Assembly: GCA_964432995.1 (NCBI GenBank)
Contig: CAYSPU010000194.1
Location: forward strand, 1 to 11,671
From: CAYSPU01 sp964432995
Lineage (GTDB): Bacteria > Verrucomicrobiota > Verrucomicrobiia > Limisphaerales > JAHDYP01
Reading direction: 5' to 3'
Length of the DNA stretch: 11,671 bases
Shown here: positions 7,048-11,671 of the stretch, piece by piece
Position numbering within the stretch: position 1 is the first letter of the stretch
Layout of the letters: each line of letters opens with the position of its first letter
Position numbers and translations under genes: made by a program
The notes under the pieces: generated by a model
Database searches by the model: none
The model's input: only the letters and a program-made list of their open reading frames with translations
What the model was told of the DNA's origin: nothing

Positions 7048-8075
7048 TGGCCAAGTGCCGGCGAGGCCGAGGTTTCCGCCGCCACGGGCGGGGAACCTCC
7101 GTTCCCGTTCGCGGCGTCGGTCAGTCGGTGGTGCTTCGCCAATAACGCCAGGGCGTTGTCCAGGCAGGAGCCGGGGCGATCCTCGATGCGGTCCGCCTGG
7201 GTCAGCGCCAGGATCTGCTGGCCCGCCGGGCTCTGATCCAATCGTGCCATCTCCTCCAGCATCTGCGAGCGATGCGGAGACACGTAATCGGCGCGGAAGG
7301 CGAAGAAGGAGGCCACGAACGGGGGGGAAGCGGCCAGGATGCGCAACTGTTGATGGAGCTGGGGGTTGAGTTCGCCCATCAGTTCGTAGCTGCGGCGGTT
7401 CATCAGGCAGGCGTCGGCTTGGCGGAAGAAAACCGGCAAGGCCACCCGCGAGGCCTTGTTGGCCGTCGTGACGCGCCCAAAAAACTCGATGCTGCGCTTC
7501 GCGCGCCCCTCCAGCAGGATCGTGTCGAGCCAGACCAAGGCCAGACTCATGCGCGGGTTCTGCAAGACGTTGAGCGAGCACCCCTGCAACTGGTCGAGAC
7601 GTTCCCGACCGCTGTCAGGACGGACCACGAGCACATATTCGTCGGTGATACTCCCGCCCCGCGAGCCCACGGCAAAGCGGTCGAATTTCGTCTCCTGGCA
7701 CAGGCGCTCATATTCGGGTGTCACCACGCCCACTCCGTCCACGAGATCGGAACGGATGGCTGCGGCGGCCTCTTCCACCGTTCGGAGCAGGCGCGGTTCG
7801 GGATCCACGGGAATGTGGCGCTCCTGGGCCACGGTCATGATCCAGACTTTCATGGCGGCGCGGGCATCGCTCTCGTTCACTTCGGTGAACATGCTCGACG
7901 TGAAACCGAGCCGGAAGGGGCGGTTGGTGAGGCTGGCGTCGACGGCGTCGGCCGCGATCAGGGGGAGGGAGGTGCCGGCCCAGACCAGGAACAGACCGCA
8001 GAGCGGCAGACCCGGGCGCCGCCGCGGGTGTCGTCTCCGCGGTGTTGCTCGTTGTGTGGAGTCGGATTCGGTCAT
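7044..8075 (-). CDS. PhnD-type periplasmic binding protein, first paralogue
   Basis: 343-aa periplasmic binding protein of the PhnD-like (PF12974-type) class. A very basic n-region (~8-20, RRRHPRRR) precedes a hydrophobic core (LPLCGLFLVW, 23-32) and a likely cleavage near AADA (41-44). There is no twin-arginine consensus and no lipobox. The mature protein starts with FRLGFTSSMFTEVNESDA (54-71), the first strand and helix of the fold. It has DEYVLVVR (145-152) and LQGCSLNV (163-170) in the interlobe region, then PRMSLALVWLDTIL and VFFRQADACL. The C-terminal ~25 residues (ANGNGGSPP...) are low-complexity. Ligand unknown: family members bind phosphonates and related oxyanions, but sensory relatives such as TtrS respond to other molecules. 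The start at 8075 overlaps the TolC stop (ATGA) with a GGAAG Shine-Dalgarno just upstream. It sits between an outer-membrane protein and a sensor kinase. Confidence 0.87.
   Translation of the reverse strand: MTESDSTQRATPRRRHPRRRPGLPLCGLFLVWAGTSLPLIAADAVDASLTNRPFRLGFTSSMFTEVNESDARAAMKVWIMTVAQERHIPVDPEPRLLRTVEEAAAAIRSDLVDGVGVVTPEYERLCQETKFDRFAVGSRGGSITDEYVLVVRPDSGRERLDQLQGCSLNVLQNPRMSLALVWLDTILLEGRAKRSIEFFGRVTTANKASRVALPVFFRQADACLMNRRSYELMGELNPQLHQQLRILAASPPFVASFFAFRADYVSPHRSQMLEEMARLDQSPAGQQILALTQADRIEDRPGSCLDNALALLAKHHRLTDAANGNGGSPPVAAETSASPALGQ
8072..8075 (-). promoter_or_regulatory. ATGA stop-start overlap (TolC-like to first binding protein)
   Basis: The stop of the outer-membrane protein gene shares bases with the ATG of the binding protein. 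GGAAG lies 4 nt before the ATG, so both coupling and direct initiation are possible. Confidence 0.78.
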
Positions 8076-9589
8076 CTGGCTTCCAGCATTTTCAGCACCT
8101 CGGTCCCCACCTGCACGTTGAGTTGGGACTGCAAGGCGACGTGGTCGTAGCGGGCCTTGTAGTGCTGAGCGCACATCAAGGCTTCCATCAGTTGGGCGCG
8201 GATGACCTTCTCGGTCTCCACAAGTTCGTCCTGGTAGGCCCGGGTGTTGAGGTCGCGATTCTCCGTGGAGGCCTTCATCGCGTCCAGGGTGGCCTGATGG
8301 GACTTCTCCGCCGCGTTCACGGCAAGGAAGGTGTCGCGGATCTGGAGGCCGATCCCCTCTTTGAGGAGGATTTGTTGTTCCTTGATTCGGGCCACGCGCG
8401 CACGGGTCTCGGCCACCTTGTTTCTGGTGAGGAACCCGTTGAAGAGGGGGATCTCGACGCCGACGCCGACGCTCCACCCTTCCTTGTTGCGGTCGGTGGC
8501 CATGCCGGCCTCGTAGTCGTTCCACCATTTGTGGAGCTCGCCGGTCACTGCCAGCCGGGGGTGGTAATCGCTCTTCGCCGTCCGCACCGCCCCTTCGGCC
8601 GCGCGGATGGCGGCTTCCACCTTGTTCCAGTCGGGACTGAACCGATACGCGGTGCCGACCAGCCCGTCCAGTTGGCTCAGGAAGGGCGTGAACGGGATCT
8701 CCTGGTCAACGGGTTGCACACTCGCGTCCCACGACAGCCCCATCGTGTTGGCGAGGGCGGCTTGGGACATCAGCTCGTTCTTCTCGAGCAGGGCGACCAT
8801 GGAGCGCAGCGATTCCACCATGACCTTGTTGTCGAGCCAGTCGGTCTTCTTCACCCTGCCGCTGCCCTCGCGGTACATGGTCTCGGTCAGGCTCAACGTG
8901 GCTCCCATCCGCGCCAGCGTGTCCTTGCCGACCTGATGGACTTGCCGCGCCAGCACGGCGCCGTAGTACAGCCGCTTCACGCTGTCGACGATCTCCAGGT
9001 CTGTGCGGCGCGATTCCTGTCTCATCATGTCGGTGAGCCCCCTGGCTTGTTGACGAAAGCCCTTCCGCATGCCGCCGTCGTACAACAACCAGGTCGCGTT
9101 CACTGAGGCCACGAAATTGTCGGGATCCATCAGCTTGATGTCCTGAGCGGGGATGTCGATGTTCTGCGCGGGGACGGGGAACGAGTTTACCGGGACGGTG
9201 CCCACTCCGGGGATGGTCACCGGGATGGTGCCGCCCATCGGAATGCTGATGGTCTGGGCGGGCACCGAGAAGGACGCGGCGGGGAACAGGAAGTGCGGCG
9301 ACTCGTCCATGCGCTGGTATCCGCCCCGGGCGCTGATCTGCGGCCAGTAGGCGGCCAGCGCCTGCCGATGCTGCGCCTCCGCCATGGCCACGGCATACTC
9401 GGAAGCCGGGCGGCGACGGTTGTTCTGCATGGCGATCCGGAGACACTCCTCCAGCGTTGCCTCGCGCTTCTGCCCGCCGGCTTCGTCGCCGGCGGCGGTG
9501 GCGGCGTTCGCGCCTAACGAGTTGATGGTGAGGAAAATGGTCGCGAAGGAGATTGCTCTGCCGGTTCTCTGAAGAGGGCACTTGCTCAT
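8072..9589 (-). CDS. TolC-family outer membrane protein
   Basis: 505-aa outer-membrane efflux/channel protein. A signal peptide runs to about residue 29 (ANA-AT cleavage). The mature part has two repeats of the TolC/OEP fold. The first runs from ATLEECLRIAMQNN (44-57) with the WLLYDGGMR signature at 167-175. The second has the matching IPLFNGFLTRNKV at 380-392. Long helical stretches of periplasmic-tunnel type (~185-285 and ~390-495) follow each. Length is normal for the family, but residues ~104-156 form an unusual Pro/Val/Ile-rich insertion with repeated PAQ units. The ATG at 9589 has no strong Shine-Dalgarno; a small hairpin ends 7 nt before it. It is the first gene of the five-gene minus-strand operon. 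No membrane-fusion protein or inner-membrane pump is encoded nearby, so the export partner is unknown or absent. Confidence 0.92.
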   Translation of the reverse strand: MSKCPLQRTGRAISFATIFLTINSLGANAATAAGDEAGGQKREATLEECLRIAMQNNRRRPASEYAVAMAEAQHRQALAAYWPQISARGGYQRMDESPHFLFPAASFSVPAQTISIPMGGTIPVTIPGVGTVPVNSFPVPAQNIDIPAQDIKLMDPDNFVASVNATWLLYDGGMRKGFRQQARGLTDMMRQESRRTDLEIVDSVKRLYYGAVLARQVHQVGKDTLARMGATLSLTETMYREGSGRVKKTDWLDNKVMVESLRSMVALLEKNELMSQAALANTMGLSWDASVQPVDQEIPFTPFLSQLDGLVGTAYRFSPDWNKVEAAIRAAEGAVRTAKSDYHPRLAVTGELHKWWNDYEAGMATDRNKEGWSVGVGVEIPLFNGFLTRNKVAETRARVARIKEQQILLKEGIGLQIRDTFLAVNAAEKSHQATLDAMKASTENRDLNTRAYQDELVETEKVIRAQLMEALMCAQHYKARYDHVALQSQLNVQVGTEVLKMLEAR

Positions 9590-9867
9590 AGTCGAGCCAC
9601 ACTCTGCTTGTGTGGGGTGGAATGGATGAGTGCAGCCGCATCACCAGCCACTCCGGGGACGCCGGCCGGGCTACGACTCCCCGTCGGTCACAGTCGGCGA
9701 GACCCGCAGGTGTATCGGCATAATCCCGTTGGACTTAAACGGGAATCCGAAGCCGAATCTCCGTCGGGCGACATCGCCAAAGCCCGCCCCCCTCCGCTGC
9801 GGCCTTGACGCGGACCAGGGCGAAGGTGTCGGATGAAGGCCGGAACCTTCCCCGAGTGTAGGTTGGC
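9590..9867. other. Divergent intergenic region between the operon and the plus-strand genes
   Basis: 278 bp expected to hold the promoter of the TolC/kinase operon (minus) and that of the membrane-protein gene (plus). No good -35/-10 pair is evident on either strand. It contains a 6-bp inverted repeat next to the TolC start (9597-9615) and a 7-bp hairpin at 9724-9744 (TCCCGTT / AACGGGA, 7-nt loop). No gene is supported in it. Confidence 0.5.
9597..9615. promoter_or_regulatory. CCACAC-N7-GTGTGG palindrome at the TolC start
   Basis: A perfect 6-bp inverted repeat with a 7-nt spacer ends 7 nt before the ATG at 9589. As DNA it could be a dimeric operator. In the minus-strand mRNA it would form a small hairpin just ahead of the start codon. 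Either role is inference, and a 6-bp arm can arise by chance. Confidence 0.3.
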
Positions 9868-10311
9868 GTGAAACGAGCCCGGAATTGGCTGGTTTGGCTG
9901 CTGCGGGTGACCGGAGTGCTGATGTTGCTCGCGCTGCCGGCCGTGGTCATGCCGTTCGCGTGGATGGATGCCATCCACCGAGAACTCGGCATGGGAGCAC
10001 TGCCGAACACGCCCATCGTCGGTTACCTGACGCGCTCCTGCTCCGCGCTGTATGCGCTTCACGGGGCATTGCTGCTGTTCCTCTCGCTGGATGTGGTGCG
10101 CTACCTTCCCGCAATCCGCTTTCTGGCCATCGTCGGCATGGTGTTTGGCGCGGCGATGGCGGGCATCGACTGGACTGTGGGAATGCCCTTCTCTTGGGCG
10201 CTGAGCGAAGGGCCGTGGGTGGTGACGGAATCTCTGGTGTTCTGGTGGTTGGCAGGCCGGGTGGCGCGGGACGTCCGGGAACCCGCGAGATCGGCGGCTG
10301 GCCAAGCCTGA
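9868..10311 (+). CDS. Small four-helix membrane protein, function unknown
   Basis: 147-aa inner-membrane protein starting with GTG. An in-frame TAG at 9859-9861 rules out a longer N-terminus. The next possible start (Met19) would cut the first membrane helix, so GTG is preferred; only a weak AGG precedes it. Four hydrophobic segments are visible at about 8-30, 55-75, 82-103 and 112-132, with a positively charged N-terminus and C-terminal tail (RVARDVREPARS). Between helices 1 and 2 lies a short polar loop containing HRELGMG and PNTPIVGYL, followed by RSCSALYALHG. A similar pattern occurs, from memory, in unnamed proteins of Verrucomicrobiota and Planctomycetota. No catalytic or metal-binding motif is seen. 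It diverges from the kinase operon and precedes the Spy-like gene by 58 bp in the same direction. Confidence 0.8.
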   Translation: MKRARNWLVWLLRVTGVLMLLALPAVVMPFAWMDAIHRELGMGALPNTPIVGYLTRSCSALYALHGALLLFLSLDVVRYLPAIRFLAIVGMVFGAAMAGIDWTVGMPFSWALSEGPWVVTESLVFWWLAGRVARDVREPARSAAGQA

Positions 10312-10369
10312 GCGTGTTGGCGGAGGCGGGAGGCCTCTCAACTCGAAACATTCACTTTCAATCCAACGC

Positions 10370-11338
10370 ATGAAATCAAGAGTGGTCCTGACGACGCTGC
10401 TCGTCGCAGTGGCGGGTGCTCTGCTCCTTTGGCAGCAGAGCCAACTCCGGTCGTTGTCCGCGGAGAACGCGGAATTGCGCCGCCCGGGAGCGGCACTCTC
10501 CGTCCCACGCCGCGCGCCCACCCGCACCACCACCACGGAGGCCGATCCGGCGGAACTCCAGCGATTGCGCGACGCCGAGCAGGAACTCAAACTCGAGGTG
10601 GCGCGGTTGCGCAACCGCCTGAGTTCGGCGCTCCGTTCCCAGGCCGAGGCGGAGACGCGGCGACTGGCCACACCGCTGGCCGACGCCGGGGAGAGTGCCG
10701 GAGACTCCACGAACGCGTTCTCGAGAGGGATGGGGGAGGCGATGAAAGGAGTGATTGCCAATCAGCTCGAGGGGCGATTCGCCCGTCTGAAACAGAAGGT
10801 CCACCTGACGCCGGAACAGGAGACGGCCATGCGCGAGATCATGGCCAAACAGGTGGAGGTCGCGGCCGGCGCCGCGCAGAAGGTCCTCGCCGGCAAGATG
10901 ACCCGCGAGGAGATGCGGCGGGTGCAGGAATCGACGGGAAACCCGGAGGAACAGATCAAGGCCTTGCTGACGCCGGACCAGCAATCGGCCTATCAGGAGT
11001 ATCATCAGGAAGAAAACCGGTCGACGGCTCGGATGGCGGCCAATGCCGAACTGCTGCAGTTGCAGAGCACGCTCCAGTTGTCCGAGGAGCAGGAGAACCA
11101 GGTGTTCGCGACCATCTACGATCAGACGCTCAGCACGATGGAGGGCGGGGCGGCACTGGCGCTTCCGGCCGGTGCGGACCCGGCGGCTGTTTTGGAGTGG
11201 CAGATGAACCAGAAGGCCAAGGCGCTGGAGGGTGTGCTCACCGCCGAGCAGATGGAGAGCTACCAGAGGTATCAGCAGAACCAACTCAAGTTCCTCAAGA
11301 TGATGATGCCGCAGGAGACCGCCGAAGGCGGACCGTAA
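10370..11338 (+). CDS. Periplasmic Spy/CpxP-like LTxxQ-motif protein
   Basis: 322-aa predicted periplasmic, membrane-anchored or secreted protein. A hydrophobic segment at ~5-21 acts as signal or anchor. It is followed by coiled-coil sequence (~22-37 and ~60-100) around a Pro/Thr-rich linker (45-60). The helical C-terminal part has four LTxxQ-type motifs: LTPEQ 146-150, LTPDQ 200-204, LSEEQ 237-241 and LTAEQ 290-294. Spy and CpxP have two such motifs and act as envelope-stress chaperone/sensor proteins of ~160 aa, so this protein looks like two Spy-like units in tandem behind a coiled coil. There are no cysteines. The ATG at 10370 has no clear Shine-Dalgarno. Function as an envelope chaperone is inferred from motif only. 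It follows the small membrane-protein gene by 58 bp and could be co-transcribed. Confidence 0.83.
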   Translation: MKSRVVLTTLLVAVAGALLLWQQSQLRSLSAENAELRRPGAALSVPRRAPTRTTTTEADPAELQRLRDAEQELKLEVARLRNRLSSALRSQAEAETRRLATPLADAGESAGDSTNAFSRGMGEAMKGVIANQLEGRFARLKQKVHLTPEQETAMREIMAKQVEVAAGAAQKVLAGKMTREEMRRVQESTGNPEEQIKALLTPDQQSAYQEYHQEENRSTARMAANAELLQLQSTLQLSEEQENQVFATIYDQTLSTMEGGAALALPAGADPAAVLEWQMNQKAKALEGVLTAEQMESYQRYQQNQLKFLKMMMPQETAEGGP

Positions 11339-11432
11339 CCGGCCGTCGGAACCGCCGCACGGTGACACTGGCGCGGATCGCCGCCAAAGGGGTGAAACTG
11401 GAGCATGGGATGCGATGTCACCGAGAAGAAGC

Positions 11433-11436
11433 GGAG
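11433..11436 (+). promoter_or_regulatory. Shine-Dalgarno GGAG of the small right-edge gene
   Basis: GGAG lies 6 nt before the GTG at 11443. An ATG two bases earlier is followed directly by a TGA in its own frame, so GTG is the usable start. Confidence 0.45.
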
Positions 11437-11442
11437 TCGAAT

Positions 11443-11634
11443 GTGAAGGCACGAGTGAAACACACACGCTTGGTATTCCTTCTTGTTGTGTTGATCATTA
11501 CGGCTGCAGTGTCGATTCGTGGGTCGTGGCGAGCGAGAGCAGAGCGACGGGCGCCACTTGTTGGGGTGCTGAACAACTTGCGGGTCCTGGAAACCGGAAA
11601 GAGCTTGTACGCCAGTCTGCCAAGGGCGAAGTGA
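11443..11634 (+). CDS. Probable 63-aa membrane protein with NNLR motif
   Basis: Short frame starting with GTG, preceded by GGAG at ideal spacing. A basic N-terminus (VKARVKHTR) is followed by one hydrophobic helix (LVFLLVVLIITAAV, 10-23), a basic stretch (RGSWRARAERR) and then GVLNNLRVLETGKSLYA (41-57). The last part resembles the 'INNLRQIDAAK..WA' segment common, from memory, in small and pseudopilin-like proteins of Verrucomicrobiota. The hydrophobic part is visibly richer in A+T than the neighbouring genes. The stop comes soon after the motif. Another frame stays open from there past the window end, so a frameshifted longer gene is possible. It lies 104 bp after the Spy-like gene. It could also be a chance frame; confidence is moderate. 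Confidence 0.45.
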   Translation: MKARVKHTRLVFLLVVLIITAAVSIRGSWRARAERRAPLVGVLNNLRVLETGKSLYASLPRAK

Positions 11635-11671
11635 AACTGGCCCAAAACGGGCGGTTTGAAATGGGATCTTC

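Noticed and set aside
7048..7581. N-terminal extension of the second binding protein to 7581
   Set aside because: It would overlap the first binding protein by over 500 bp in another frame. The ATG at 7047 overlaps the preceding stop in the ATGA pattern seen elsewhere in this operon.
6100..8075. Phosphonate ABC transporter operon (phnCDE)
   Set aside because: Only binding-protein homologues are present. There is no ATPase, permease or C-P lyase gene, and the neighbours are kinases.
8076..8528. N-terminal extension of the first binding protein to 8528
   Set aside because: It lies inside the TolC-like gene. The ATG at 8075 gives a proper signal peptide and the ATGA junction.
9631..9646. Sigma-54-like promoter on the minus strand (GG-N10-GC)
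   Set aside because: Spacing fits and about 7 of 12 consensus positions match, but such matches are frequent in GC-rich DNA and no enhancer-binding regulator or site is visible.
10323..10337. GAGGC/GCCTC hairpin after the small membrane-protein gene as a terminator
   Set aside because: The stem is only 5 bp and no T-run follows.
11360..11423. 8-bp inverted repeat CGGTGACA / TGTCACCG, 48 bp apart
   Set aside because: Too short and too widely spaced to support a hairpin or element; likely chance.
11392..11640. 10-bp direct repeat GTGAAACTGG on both sides of the small right-edge gene
   Set aside because: A single 10-bp match with no terminal inverted repeats or other sign of a mobile element.

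Overview
The window is high-GC DNA from a Gram-negative (diderm) bacterium, as shown by a TolC-type outer-membrane protein, several signal peptides and periplasmic proteins. The protein set, the weak use of Shine-Dalgarno sites and a small 3' reading frame with an 'NNLR' motif would fit Verrucomicrobiota. That placement is inference from family resemblance only. No RNA gene, CRISPR array or complete transposon was found.

Minus strand, 9589 down to 148. Five genes are read in one direction with no gaps: a TolC-like outer-membrane protein, two paralogous PhnD-type periplasmic binding proteins, a membrane HAMP-GAF histidine kinase, and a cytoplasmic hybrid kinase (REC-PAS-HisKA-HATPase-REC). Three junctions are 4-base ATGA overlaps and the fourth is a TGA directly abutting ATG, so this is almost certainly one translationally coupled operon. 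After 112 bp comes a secreted subtilisin-family (S8) protease with an STN-like N-terminal domain, possibly with its own promoter. Its stop codon lies in the arm of a 13-bp perfect inverted repeat that encloses a 76-bp AT-richer island.

Plus strand, 9868 to the end. Diverging from the operon across a 278-bp intergenic region are a four-helix membrane protein of unknown function, a periplasmic Spy/CpxP-like protein with four LTxxQ-type motifs, and a probable 63-aa membrane protein near the right edge.

Working model (inference): the two binding proteins are not transport components, because no ABC permease or ATPase is present. They would instead be periplasmic ligand sensors for the HAMP kinase, comparable in principle to TorT/TorS or to the PhnD-like sensor region of TtrS. 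The signal would pass to the receiver domain of the co-encoded hybrid kinase. No DNA-binding output domain is encoded here, so the final effector lies elsewhere. The second binding protein lacks about 34 residues of the ligand-domain core present in the first, so the pair may be one binding and one non-binding partner. The most interesting item in the window is this TolC / binding-protein pair / dual-kinase operon.
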